A stretch of DNA of 64,000 bases, taken from contig CANJXC010000013.1 in assembly GCA_947478845.1 (NCBI GenBank), forward strand, positions 1-64,000, given 5' to 3'. The stretch is from Spirochaetales bacterium. Lineage in GTDB: Bacteria; Spirochaetota; Spirochaetia; JABEVK01. The translations under genes and the position numbers were made by a program. Shown here in pieces: positions 34,159 through 42,258 of this stretch (position 1 is its first letter; each line of letters starts with the position of its first letter). The notes beneath the pieces are model-generated. The model was not told the origin of the DNA. It did not search any database and saw only the letters and a list, made by a program, of their open reading frames with translations.

Positions 34159-34906
34159 TGCGAACCTCCCGACCGAAGTCTCCCAATGCCCCCTTGATGG
34201 CTTCACCGATAGCCGCGAACCGGTCGGGGACAAACTTCGCCTTTCGATGGGAATTGAGGTGAAGCAGGTCGTGGAAAACCAGCACTTGTCCGCTCGTATG
34301 CGGCCCGGCCCCAATGCCAATGGTGGGTATACCCAACCCCTGCGTCACCGATTCACCGAGGCGCAGAGGAACGCACTCGAGGATAAGGCTGAAACAGCCG
34401 GCCTTCGCCAGTTCACGTGCATCGGAGTCGATGGCCTTGGCTTCGGTATCTTGTTTGCCACGGACTTGAAAGGACTCGGCAGTCTGAGGAAGAAGACCGA
34501 GATGTCCCATCACAGGAATGCCAGCCTCGAGGATAGCTTTCGCAATGCCCTTAGGGTTGCCTTCAAACTTGACGGCGTCAGCGCCGCAACTGACCAGCAA
34601 TTTGGAGGATTCGACCGCATCTCCGGGGGAGTCGTAGGAATGCAAGGGAAGGTCGGCCACTATAGGGATAATTTTTCTCCCTCGGGCCGCCATACGGGTG
34701 TGGTACATCATGTGTTCCAGCGTAACTCCGGACGTGGATCCCCTACCCTGTTCCACGTTGCCCAAGCTGTCACCGACCAAGATCATGTCGGCCCCCGAGT
34801 CCTCCACCAGCTCAGACTGCCAAACGTTGTAGGCGGTCAGAACAACAAGCTTTTGTCCAGCTCTCCAATGTTCGAGAAACGGTTGTAACCGCGTTGTGAG
34901 TATCAT
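34121..34906 (-). CDS. panB: 3-methyl-2-oxobutanoate (ketopantoate) hydroxymethyltransferase PanB
   Basis: The 261-residue enzyme makes ketopantoate from 2-oxoisovalerate and 5,10-methylene-THF. Motifs seen: LTAYNVWQSELVEDSGADMI, VGDSLGNVEQG, IVADLPLHSYDSP (metal and substrate binding), AVKFEGN, GHLGLLPQ and IPTIGIGAG. The ATG at 34906 overlaps the stop of the PPS gene (34903-34906) and has GGAG six bases before it. PanB is shared between the bacterial and archaeal CoA routes. Ketopantoate reductase (panE) is not in this window. Confidence 0.94.
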   Translation of the reverse strand: MILTTRLQPFLEHWRAGQKLVVLTAYNVWQSELVEDSGADMILVGDSLGNVEQGRGSTSGVTLEHMMYHTRMAARGRKIIPIVADLPLHSYDSPGDAVESSKLLVSCGADAVKFEGNPKGIAKAILEAGIPVMGHLGLLPQTAESFQVRGKQDTEAKAIDSDARELAKAGCFSLILECVPLRLGESVTQGLGIPTIGIGAGPHTSGQVLVFHDLLHLNSHRKAKFVPDRFAAIGEAIKGALGDFGREVRSGVYPSDKESYH

Positions 34907-35673
34907 GCTTGCTCCTGCGCCAGCACTAGCAAGCGCTGGGCCATGTAGGTCAGAGCCCTCGCGAGGGCCTTCTTGTTGTCCCACGAGTCCCAGAGGGCTT
35001 GCAACTCTCCTCGTGGGCGGTTTCGTAGCTCGCCCGCCGCTTCGACCATCAAGGGAAGGGCACGCAGGATATTGTCAACTATGGTCAGATTTGACTTTTG
35101 TGCAGTTCTCGATAAGGGGTTTAAGTCGATGGTGAGCACGGTCTTGCCGAGTTTCACCAAGGCCTCGGTTCGGTCTCCATCTTCCAGCGGCACAAGCACA
35201 GTGTCGGCAATCAGAATGCCTCGGGGTGAAACGATGCGCCGGGCGTGCTGTAGTTCGTCTATCGCCGCGCTCGCCTCCTCCCCGACGCCAAGAACCTCAG
35301 TAGCTCCGGCCTTCCGAAGCAGGGCTTCAACGGCTTCTTCGCGACCAGGGGTGCGGTAAAAAAGATTCACCTCTAGCGACGCACCGGTGGCGTTCGAAAG
35401 GGCTACCAGTTCTTGGCCGACCAGGGCGGCCGCATTGCCGTTAACCGAAATAACAGCATGGTTCGACAGCAGAAGTTTTGCGACCGCGACGCGGCAGGCT
35501 TCCCTGCCGAAGTCGGCGGTAGTTTCTCCCAAAAAATAGTCCAGCGATTCTCCCCGTCCATGGGCGATGAGCCCCGATTCGGTGACCACCAGGTTATGCA
35601 AACCCTCCACAATCTTTTCCCGGCTCATCAGGGAGGAGTACCGCGGATGGTTAGTGGGTATGTCAATTTTCAT
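34903..35673 (-). CDS. 4-phosphopantoate--beta-alanine ligase (phosphopantothenate synthetase), archaeal type
   Basis: The 256-residue protein matches the archaeal phosphopantothenate synthetase family (formerly DUF137): start MKIDIPTNHPRYSSLMSREK, then LIAHGRGESLDYFLGE, HAVISVNGNAAAL, LADTVLVPLEDGDR-like and LNPLSRTAQKSNLTIVDN. It condenses 4-phosphopantoate with beta-alanine using ATP, replacing PanC and the order of the bacterial route. Length agrees with archaeal members (about 250-270). The start at 35673 overlaps the end of the pantoate kinase gene by 11 bp; GGGAGG precedes it. The family is known almost only from archaea. Confidence 0.9.
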   Translation of the reverse strand: MKIDIPTNHPRYSSLMSREKIVEGLHNLVVTESGLIAHGRGESLDYFLGETTADFGREACRVAVAKLLLSNHAVISVNGNAAALVGQELVALSNATGASLEVNLFYRTPGREEAVEALLRKAGATEVLGVGEEASAAIDELQHARRIVSPRGILIADTVLVPLEDGDRTEALVKLGKTVLTIDLNPLSRTAQKSNLTIVDNILRALPLMVEAAGELRNRPRGELQALWDSWDNKKALARALTYMAQRLLVLAQEQA

Positions 35674-36559
35674 GGAGGAGCCTCCCGCCCTTGGGGTCGA
35701 GTTCACACGAAAACACTCGTCCCTCCCCGATTTGTGAGAACGCCGCGACGGCTGCGGCAGTGCCAACTCTTTCGACCAGGGTGAACAGACCGTTGCCAAA
35801 CATCAGCATCGGTGCCATCAACCCGCTCAGGGCCAGTTTTTTTTGGATTTCAGCAAGTTGAGGCCCCACCAGTTTTGTCTGTCGACCAAATCGTTCCGAA
35901 AGGCGGAGAAACTCGCTCCAGCGAGGATCTTTTAAGAGGGCAATGCGCAACACTTCACCCTCCCGGTTGACGGCATCACGGATGGCAGGATTTTTCAGCA
36001 TCGCTGAGGTGGCTAATGGCCCTAGCACCACAAATACGGAGGTCAGCCCTTCGGGACTGGGCAACGGTTGAACCACCCCAGTTCCCGGGGCTCCAGGCTT
36101 AAGACTGGCCTTGAAACCTCCGTGGGATTCACCGAGCACCGTGCCCAAACCAGTACCGCATTCCAGTTCAGCGAGGTGGGCCAATTCCCCACAAACATCT
36201 TGAGAGAGGCCCGTGTTGGCCAGTTCGTTGAGCGCCAAAGCCAGAGACAACGCCGCTGCTCCCGAAGTTCCGAAACCGCAACCCACCGGAAGATCCGTTT
36301 CATGGGCTATTGTTACCGGTGGCTTCCAGCCGGTACGAGAGCGGAAGAGTCTCAAAAGCGCACGAGACACGGGAGCGTCGTTTAAGGGCTCACCGTTGAG
36401 AGTCACCTTATCAGAGCCTCGGCTTGTCACGGTGGTCGTGACACCCATTCCCACACTGAAGCCTGCACCCAACGAACCGTGATGGAGCGGATCTGCATGC
36501 GGTCGGATCGAGAAAAACCCGGTGACGTGTCCGGGCGAAAAGGCACGGGAAGACTGCAT
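35663..36559 (-). CDS. Pantoate kinase (GHMP family), archaeal type
   Basis: The 298-residue kinase matches archaeal pantoate kinase. The N-terminus SSRAFSPGHVTGFFSI and HHGSLGAGFSVGMGV are the family opening, and the GHMP ATP loop is PVGCGFGTSGAAALSL (about residues 91-106). It phosphorylates pantoate to 4-phosphopantoate, the substrate of the next gene's product. No resemblance to PanK (CoaA or CoaX) is seen. The start at 36559 has AAGG 6 bases upstream. It is the first gene of the CoA operon and is divergent from a small secreted-protein gene (84 bp). Confidence 0.88.
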   Translation of the reverse strand: MQSSRAFSPGHVTGFFSIRPHADPLHHGSLGAGFSVGMGVTTTVTSRGSDKVTLNGEPLNDAPVSRALLRLFRSRTGWKPPVTIAHETDLPVGCGFGTSGAAALSLALALNELANTGLSQDVCGELAHLAELECGTGLGTVLGESHGGFKASLKPGAPGTGVVQPLPSPEGLTSVFVVLGPLATSAMLKNPAIRDAVNREGEVLRIALLKDPRWSEFLRLSERFGRQTKLVGPQLAEIQKKLALSGLMAPMLMFGNGLFTLVERVGTAAAVAAFSQIGEGRVFSCELDPKGGRLLHEN

Positions 36560-36643
36560 GGGGTACCTTGAGGAAATGGTATTGTAAAAACTTCCCTTTG
36601 TGAAGTGCACTCAGGATGCCGAAACTGGGAACAGGAGACTTCC

Positions 36644-37096
36644 ATGAACCGCTTGATGGTCACTCTCACGTTGTGCGCCTGCACTTTTCTGCTGTGTGCG
36701 GAAGAAACAACCACACTCACGGTGGCACCTTCTGATCAGGTGAAATACCCAGATGCGAAGGATTTGCTGAACCCTACTGCGCCCAACTCAAAAGCTCCCG
36801 TAAGCACAACCAAGCCCGGTTCGGCACCTGCTGTGACTTCGACAACCTCTTCAACCGCCGATAACAGCCCGGTGTCGTCGCTTCACGGCTGGTTTCTGGT
36901 TTGGAATCTTCAGGGAGATCAGGCGGCAGCCCAAGCCTGGGTAACTGAGCTGAGTCAACTCATTCGGCCCCTGATTCCTTCCATTACAGTGCTCAACGAC
37001 GGCCTTTGGAAAGTGGAGGCTGGGCCCCTAGACGCCTCCACTCTGGCTTTGGCTTGGGTTCTTCCGGGCTCGCGACCAGTACTGGTCAAGAAATGA
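36644..37096 (+). CDS. Small secreted protein, SPOR-like C-terminus
   Basis: The 150-residue protein has a signal peptide (about 1-17, CTFLLCA|EE), a Ser/Thr/Pro-rich linker (about 40-80) and a C-terminal domain (about 82-150) of mixed strands and helices that recalls a SPOR domain (WFLVWNLQGDQAAAQAWVTEL, LWKVEAGPLD). Function unknown; a peptidoglycan-binding role is possible. AGGAG lies before the ATG. The 3' end overlaps the facing DUF188 gene by 11 bp. Confidence 0.6.
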   Translation: MNRLMVTLTLCACTFLLCAEETTTLTVAPSDQVKYPDAKDLLNPTAPNSKAPVSTTKPGSAPAVTSTTSSTADNSPVSSLHGWFLVWNLQGDQAAAQAWVTELSQLIRPLIPSITVLNDGLWKVEAGPLDASTLALAWVLPGSRPVLVKK

Positions 37097-37559
37097 AGGA
37101 TTTCCGAGAAGACCTTACCAAGGACATGAAGGTGGCATCAAAGGTGCGCACGAACTTGTCCCATTCTTTTTTGCCATAGGCTGCGGTAGATTCAGGCTTG
37201 AGCCCGAAGGCATTTAATTCGGCCATGAAGTCCCTCACCGATAGTCTTTCCCGAACGTTTTCGGGGGTGTAAAGAGCCCCACGATCGTTGAGAACCGCTA
37301 CAGAAGTTTCAACCAAACGAGCCGCCAGGGGAATATCTCGGGTTAGAACCAAGTCGCCGGGTTGCGCCAGTTTCACCAGGGCATCATCGGCAGCGCCTTC
37401 GGTGTTTTCGACAACTTGCATCTTCACCGTCAGCCCCGAAGAAAAAGGGATGGGCCGGTTTGCAAGGCATACCACCTCCACCTTCTCCCTCGCTCCGGCT
37501 CTTGCCACTAAGTCACGAACTAGCCTGGGACAACTGTCCCCATCAATGAGAACCCTCAT
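37086..37559 (-). CDS. YaiI/YqxD family (DUF188) protein
   Basis: The 157-residue protein matches the UPF0178/YaiI family: MRVLIDGDSCPRLVRDLV at the start (Asp-Ala-Asp-type), LANRPIPF, VENTEGAADDALV, GDLVLTRDIPLAARLV and the LNDRGALYTPENVRERLS segment. The fold is PIN-like and several acidic residues are conserved, suggesting a nuclease or nucleotide-binding role, but no function has been shown that I know of. The ATG at 37559 is used. It is a single-gene unit facing the secreted-protein gene. Confidence 0.87.
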   Translation of the reverse strand: MRVLIDGDSCPRLVRDLVARAGAREKVEVVCLANRPIPFSSGLTVKMQVVENTEGAADDALVKLAQPGDLVLTRDIPLAARLVETSVAVLNDRGALYTPENVRERLSVRDFMAELNAFGLKPESTAAYGKKEWDKFVRTFDATFMSLVRSSRKSFIS

Positions 37560-37646
37560 GTCACCAACGTATCACGCATCCTTGACCCGGCGAAGAGGAA
37601 TTGACTACTCTGAAGCCACTGACACGTCCCTACCGAGGAGATTCCG

Positions 37647-39311
37647 ATGTCCCAATCTGCCCTGCAAAAAGCGCGCTACACCTACCGACCTAAGCTACCC
37701 CCGGCTCTTCGTGGCGAAGTCAGCGCTATGGCTGTTGCCTTGGGTGCCGCTACCACCTCGATCGCCAACCAGAAAGAGCTCCAATCTTTGTTTCCCAACA
37801 CGTACGGTGCCCCGGTTGCAAGCGTCGGCCAGGGCAAAAACCTAGGCGCTACAAAAAAACTGACCCTCGTCGTTGTTCTTTCGGGAGGACAAGCGCCTGG
37901 TGGCCATAACGTCATCGCTGGTGTTTTCGATGGACTGAAGAAGGGCAACCCGGCCAGCAGGCTGCTTGGCGCGCAAGGGGGACCTAAGGGGCTGATCGAC
38001 GGGAAGTTCACAGAAATCACCGACGAGTTCATGAACGGCTTCCGCAATACTGGAGGCTTCGACATGATTGGTTCCGGCCGCGATAAGATTGAAAAACCTG
38101 AAGATCTGGAGAAGGTCGTGGCGGTGTTGAACGCAAACTCAATCGACGGAATCGTGGTGATCGGAGGGGACGACAGCAACACCAATGCTGCGGTTCTGGC
38201 AGAATATTTTCGCGCCCACAAGGTGGCCGCCAGCGTTATAGGCTGCCCGAAAACCATAGACGGTGACCTCAAGAACGAGCACATCGAGACTAGTTTTGGC
38301 TTTGATACCGCCTGCAAGACCTACAGCGAGCTTATTGGAAATATCTGCCGTGACGCCAACTCGGCCAAAAAATATTGGCACCTGATCAAGTTGATGGGGC
38401 GCAGTGCCAGTCACATTACCCTGGAGTGCGCTTTGCAGACTCAGCCTAACCTGACTCTTATCGGGGAAGAGGTTGCCGCCAACAAATCCACCCTCGACCA
38501 AGTCATCAAACAGGTGGCCGGTGTTGTGGCTAAGAGGGCCGAACAGGGCCATAATTTTGGAGTCGTGCTCATCCCCGAAGGTCTTATCGAGTTTATTCCC
38601 GAGGTCGGAGCGCTGATCGCCGAACTGAGCGATGCCTTGGCGCATGACCAGGAGGGTTCCAACGAGTTTGGCAAGCTCTCTAGTCTGGAAGCGCAGCTCA
38701 CCTGGCTGGGTAAGCACTTGAAGCCCGCCAACAGTTCCGTACTGCAGTCGCTTCCTGCTGATATTCAGCGTCAGCTGTTTCTCGATCGCGATAGCCATGG
38801 CAACGTTCAGGTGTCTCTCATAGAAACAGAGAAGCTTGTCATCGAAATGGTGAAGCGGACCCTCAAGCTCTGGGCTTCCGAGGGCAAGTACCTCGGAAAG
38901 TTCTCCGCTATCAGCCACTTTTTCGGCTATGAGGGCCGTTGCGCCTTTCCCTCCAACTTCGATGCTGACTACTGTTATAGCTTAGGATTCAACGCCTTCG
39001 TCCTGTTCAGCGCTGGACTTACCGGTTACCTTTCGAGCGTTAAGAGCACCCAAAAACCTGTTGACCAATGGACCTGCGGCGGAGTACCCATCACGATGAT
39101 GATGAACCTCGAGCAACGCCATGGCAAACCAAAACCGGTTATCCGCAAAGCTCTGGTTGAGCTCGACGGGAAACCTTTTCAATTTCTAAAGAAACACCGG
39201 GAAGATTGGGCAACAGAGTCTACCTATTTGTTTCCGGGTGCCATCCAGTACTACGGCCCGCCTGAAGTGTGCGATCAACCCACCAAGACGTTATTGCTCG
39301 AACGGAACTGA
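37647..39311 (+). CDS. pfp: Pyrophosphate-dependent 6-phosphofructokinase (long type)
   Basis: The 554-residue enzyme phosphorylates fructose-6-phosphate using pyrophosphate. The PPi-specificity signatures are clear: GGDDSNTNAAVLAEYF (Asp in place of the ATP-type Gly in GGDGT) and CPKTIDGDL (Lys at the second key site). Other motifs are VLSGGQAPGGHNVI and KLMGRSASHITLE. Length fits the long PFP of plants and spirochaetes. GAGGAG is just before the ATG. It makes glycolysis reversible at this step. The window also encodes an ATP-type PFK at 45538-46872. Confidence 0.93.
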   Translation: MSQSALQKARYTYRPKLPPALRGEVSAMAVALGAATTSIANQKELQSLFPNTYGAPVASVGQGKNLGATKKLTLVVVLSGGQAPGGHNVIAGVFDGLKKGNPASRLLGAQGGPKGLIDGKFTEITDEFMNGFRNTGGFDMIGSGRDKIEKPEDLEKVVAVLNANSIDGIVVIGGDDSNTNAAVLAEYFRAHKVAASVIGCPKTIDGDLKNEHIETSFGFDTACKTYSELIGNICRDANSAKKYWHLIKLMGRSASHITLECALQTQPNLTLIGEEVAANKSTLDQVIKQVAGVVAKRAEQGHNFGVVLIPEGLIEFIPEVGALIAELSDALAHDQEGSNEFGKLSSLEAQLTWLGKHLKPANSSVLQSLPADIQRQLFLDRDSHGNVQVSLIETEKLVIEMVKRTLKLWASEGKYLGKFSAISHFFGYEGRCAFPSNFDADYCYSLGFNAFVLFSAGLTGYLSSVKSTQKPVDQWTCGGVPITMMMNLEQRHGKPKPVIRKALVELDGKPFQFLKKHREDWATESTYLFPGAIQYYGPPEVCDQPTKTLLLERN

Positions 39312-39328
39312 GTGCAAAGGACACGGCG

Positions 39329-39976
39329 TTGTTGGAATACATCCGGGAGCACAATATCGACGACCGCGTCTTGAAGCGGGCAGTATTGACTCTGCGCGCG
39401 GGTGGACTGGTAGCCTTTCCTACCGATACGAGCTGGAGTGTGGCCTGTGATATCGCCTCAAAGCCTGGTCTAGAGAAATTGCGTAAGCTTAAGAATACTC
39501 AGGATTTTACCCCCACGATGATGACAACCGGCTTTGCTCAATGGAATGAGTTTGTCGATCTAGACAACCGGGCCTACCGCTTCGTGAAGGACTATGCGCC
39601 CGGGCCCTTTGTCTTCGTGTTCCCCGCAAGGCCGAGCATGAAGCGCCAGTTGGGGCCAAAAAGGTTGGAAGTGGGGCTTCGCATTCCCATAAATGCAATT
39701 CCTTTAGCCCTTATCGATACGCTCGGAAATCCAGTGCTCAGTATCACCTGCACCCGAAAGTTCTCGCAACCTGGCTGGTGGAGCGAGAGCTTCGCCCAGG
39801 AATACCTGTTCGAGTCAGGCAACGAGCTCGATGATATTGAGGCCATCGATCTCATTTTGGACTCGGGCGAAGTTCTCCCAAAAGTGCTTGCCACCGTGAT
39901 CGATATGACAGGTGACAAGCCGCGTTTGTTGCGCCGCGGTATCGGTCAAATTGACCTTAATGAAACCAATGCTTGA
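39329..39976 (+). CDS. Sua5/YciO/YrdC family protein, YciO-like
   Basis: About 215 residues with the YrdC fold: LRAGGLVAFPTDTSWSVACD (nucleotide/RNA-binding opening), then KRLEVGLRIP and SITCTRKFSQPGWWS. The product is closer to YciO than to the threonylcarbamoyl-AMP synthase TsaC because the KRxxxKPL motif of TsaC is changed (KLRKLKNTQDF). Its role is probably RNA binding or tRNA modification. The start is set at TTG 39329, 7 bases after AAAGGA; an ATG at 39269 would lie inside pfp. It follows pfp by 17 bp. Confidence 0.75.
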   Translation: MLEYIREHNIDDRVLKRAVLTLRAGGLVAFPTDTSWSVACDIASKPGLEKLRKLKNTQDFTPTMMTTGFAQWNEFVDLDNRAYRFVKDYAPGPFVFVFPARPSMKRQLGPKRLEVGLRIPINAIPLALIDTLGNPVLSITCTRKFSQPGWWSESFAQEYLFESGNELDDIEAIDLILDSGEVLPKVLATVIDMTGDKPRLLRRGIGQIDLNETNA

Positions 39977-40003
39977 CTTTTCGTAGATTCTCGTCGATAT
40001 CTA
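39973..40003 (+). promoter_or_regulatory. Possible promoter of the intergenic RNA
   Basis: TTGACT (39973-39978) is followed after 17-19 bases by GATATC/TATCTA (39996-40003). It sits at the end of the YciO-like gene and upstream of a region with no protein gene that closes with a strong terminator. The -10 match is weak. Confidence 0.3.
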
Positions 40004-40008
40004 AGAAT

Positions 40009-40157
40009 GGAACGAGAATAAAGATTTTTAGGACGGGCGAAAAGCGAGAATGACCTGAAATGATCTTTTGTAGAACAATTCGCACCTGAAGTCTTATTCT
40101 TTTTCCGGTAACCAACCGCCACGGCCCTTTGGAAGGGTTCTGAGGCGGTTTTTTTTT
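40009..40157 (+). ncRNA. Candidate structured small RNA (about 150 nt)
   Basis: Between the YciO-like gene and the EEP gene there are 570 bp. The first 180 hold no ORF of note but have a possible promoter, a long imperfect stem and a strong terminator. In the transcript GAATAAAGA (40017-40025) can pair with TCTTATTC (40092-40099) with one bulge, and inside it GCGAA with TTCGC, leaving a large inner loop. The shape resembles 6S RNA or another regulatory RNA, but the sequence does not show a signature I recognise. Exact ends are estimates. It could also be an untranslated 3' region of the upstream gene. Confidence 0.35.
40114..40157 (+). terminator. Strong rho-independent terminator
   Basis: AACCGCC (40114-40120) pairs with GGCGGTT (40144-40150), with an inner CCCTTT/GGAAGGG stem, and is followed by T at 40149-40157. 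It ends transcription from the left, either of the YciO-like gene or of the candidate small RNA. Confidence 0.85.
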
Positions 40158-40168
40158 GACCTAGGCAC

Positions 40169-40402
40169 CTATTGCGCTTGATTACTTGGTGTCGTAGGAC
40201 CAACAAAGGCCCCATACACACCCCCTAATCGCACATCCACAACATAGCAGTCGCGGGATTTTCCGGCCATGCAAAGGGTCTGTTTACCGGTAACTTTCAG
40301 TTCAAATGAGAAGTCACCGCTAGCGGGGATTGTCCCATGAAGCACTTGCACCACCTGCAACTGGTGCCTAAGCACAGCGTCTTTGGTTCGATGGTGAACC
40401 AT
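40169..40402 (-). CDS. Small ORF in the intergenic region (doubtful gene)
   Basis: An open frame of 77 codons (MVHHRTKDAVLRHQLQ to TPSNQAQ) runs on the minus strand through most of the remaining intergenic stretch. It has two cysteines and a basic N-terminus, matches no family I recognise and has no clear Shine-Dalgarno. It is listed because it is the only frame of any length here. From 40403 to 40546 I see nothing further than a possible promoter region of the EEP gene. Confidence 0.2.
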   Translation of the reverse strand: MVHHRTKDAVLRHQLQVVQVLHGTIPASGDFSFELKVTGKQTLCMAGKSRDCYVVDVRLGGVYGAFVGPTTPSNQAQ

Positions 40403-40546
40403 TAAGCTTTAGACCGACAGACAGACCGTTTTCTGCCGATCTATATTTTTCACCCAAACCAGACTACTATGATTTATGGATGATGTGATCTGCCATAAAG
40501 GACCGCGGCTGCAAAGTTTTGGACTCATCGTGGCAACCGGGAACGA

Positions 40547-41572
40547 TTGCTGCTTAAGGAAGTATTAGCCCTGCGCGTCACCGTAAGCACCTTCAATGTC
40601 CAGAACTTGATTCTACCGGGGATCACCTATTACGGCACCTCCCGGGCCAGCCCCGACGACTACCAGCGCAAATGCCAGTGGATTGCCGGGCAGCTGAAAA
40701 GGATGGATGCCGACGTTATAGGGTTTCAAGAGGTCTTTCACCGGGCTGCGCTTGAAAACTGCCTGATTCTCTCGGGGCATTATGCCCACGCCGAGGTAAT
40801 CACAGAGCCGGAAACCCATCTTGCCCCCCGTGTGGCTCTGGTGAGCCGCCTGCCTGTGCGCCGCCACCAGTGGATCAGCGAGTTTCCACCTGAGGCCCAT
40901 TTGGAGGCCCTCGGTGTTACACTTCCGTTCACACGTTTTCACCGTCCCATTTTGAAAGCATGGCTGGCCCTACCCAACGGCCAAGATGCCGTTGTGTTTG
41001 TGGTGCACCTTAAATCGAAGCGGCCCCTCATTGGCGAGGGTCATCAACGGCATGACCCCGTCGAGGAGGCACGTGGCATGGCCCGCTCGCTGATTCTTCG
41101 GGCGTGCGAGGCGGCCGCCCTGCGGTTGCTGGTTTTGGAAGAAATCCGAGGTACTAACACACCACTGATCCTGATAGGCGACCTCAATGATGCTACGCAT
41201 GCCGTGACTAACGACATATTGCAAGGCAGGCTTCCCCAACGCAACTTTCCGGCCGAGGTTAAGAAGACCCTTTGGGATATTCTGCTCTACAGCTGCTCCG
41301 ATCTGCAGGCTCGCAAGAGCTACAAGGACGTGTACTACACCCATTTGCACAACAGCCATTATGAGAGCCTCGACCATATTTTTGTGAGTCAGGAGTTTGT
41401 CAACGAAAACCCCGCGCACATCGGATTTGTGGAGTATATGCGACTGTACAACGACCACCTGCTCGACCCTGCCCTCACCGATGAACTTCCGCCGACAGAA
41501 ATCAGCGACCACGGGCAACCGTTGGTTAGTATCAGATTGCGAGACCCGAAGGGACGGGGTTCCGCGAGTTAA
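40547..41572 (+). CDS. Endonuclease/exonuclease/phosphatase (EEP) family protein
   Basis: The 341-residue protein has the EEP (DNase I-like) motifs: VSTFNVQNL near the start, DVIGFQEVF (metal-binding Glu), VVHLKSK (catalytic His region), LILIGDLNDATH (Asp and Asn), SLDHIFVS and the final SDHGQPLV. It has no signal peptide. The family covers DNA, RNA, phospholipid and inositol-phosphate hydrolases, and the substrate is not clear. The start is uncertain: TTG at 40547 is the first in frame, but AAGGA at 40555-40559 lies after it, so a rare CTG at 40571 could be used. The 3' end overlaps the facing acyltransferase gene by 4 bp. Confidence 0.82.
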   Translation: MLLKEVLALRVTVSTFNVQNLILPGITYYGTSRASPDDYQRKCQWIAGQLKRMDADVIGFQEVFHRAALENCLILSGHYAHAEVITEPETHLAPRVALVSRLPVRRHQWISEFPPEAHLEALGVTLPFTRFHRPILKAWLALPNGQDAVVFVVHLKSKRPLIGEGHQRHDPVEEARGMARSLILRACEAAALRLLVLEEIRGTNTPLILIGDLNDATHAVTNDILQGRLPQRNFPAEVKKTLWDILLYSCSDLQARKSYKDVYYTHLHNSHYESLDHIFVSQEFVNENPAHIGFVEYMRLYNDHLLDPALTDELPPTEISDHGQPLVSIRLRDPKGRGSAS

Positions 41573-42258
41573 GGTCGTGACTGTTGGTCGAACTCGAGGT
41601 AATGAGTTGTCGTTTTTGACAGGTCCCAGTAATAACCGCGGAGAGATTCAGGCAACAAGGCAGCGAGCTGGTACATCATCTCGTCGGCCATTGCCTGGCG
41701 GGTTTCACCTGTCCATTTGCCGTCTTCGGGCTTCTTCACGATAAAGGAGCGTCCAACCCGCAGCCCTACAACCGGCCGACGGAGATGGGCTAGCGACTTC
41801 CCGATTCCTAGGCACCCCCAATTGACAAGGGGGTAGATAGGCACATTGCGTTCACTGGCAAAGTAGGTCGCCCCAGGAAGGGCCCGGAGAAGCGTGCCGT
41901 TCTTGCTACGTTTACCTTCAGGGGCAATACACAGGAACTTGCCCTCGTCGAGAGTTTTCCAGCTCCTTTCCATGGCCTTGCGGTCTAGGCGTCCGCGGTG
42001 AAGGGGAATCGCTTTCCAAGCCTCCATCAGCATCCGGGTGGCGAAAAAATCCCAAAGTTCCACCTTGGCCATAGCAATGGTGGGTCTAGGGCGCATGAGC
42101 ACGTACAGCAGAGGACCTTCAAGATTGGAAGTGTGATTGGTGATGATGACACCGGGACCTGACTGTGGCAAGCTCTCAAGCCCCTTCACATCGAGCCGAC
42201 AGAGAAGACGGAACAACCAGTAGATGACAGAGTTGGCAAAGCGTTCACGAATTTCCAT
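41569..42258 (-). CDS. 1-acyl-glycerol-3-phosphate acyltransferase family protein (PlsC-like)
   Basis: The 229-residue protein has the PlsC acyltransferase motifs: IITNHTSNLEGP (block I), HRGRLDR (block II), CIAPEGKRSKNG (block III) and VPIYPLVNWG (block IV). In block I the family HxxxxD is HTSNLE, so the catalytic acid is Glu rather than Asp. A hydrophobic N-terminal segment (about 10-22) suggests membrane association. It probably acylates a lysophospholipid or glycerophosphate. The ATG at 42258 shares its A with the TGA of the upstream reductase gene, so the two are coupled. Confidence 0.8.
   Translation of the reverse strand: MEIRERFANSVIYWLFRLLCRLDVKGLESLPQSGPGVIITNHTSNLEGPLLYVLMRPRPTIAMAKVELWDFFATRMLMEAWKAIPLHRGRLDRKAMERSWKTLDEGKFLCIAPEGKRSKNGTLLRALPGATYFASERNVPIYPLVNWGCLGIGKSLAHLRRPVVGLRVGRSFIVKKPEDGKWTGETRQAMADEMMYQLAALLPESLRGYYWDLSKTTTHYLEFDQQSRP

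Noticed and set aside
39946..40221. Open frame of 91 codons on the minus strand across the terminator region
   Set aside because: It runs through the terminator stem and the end of the YciO-like gene and has no ribosome site or motif.
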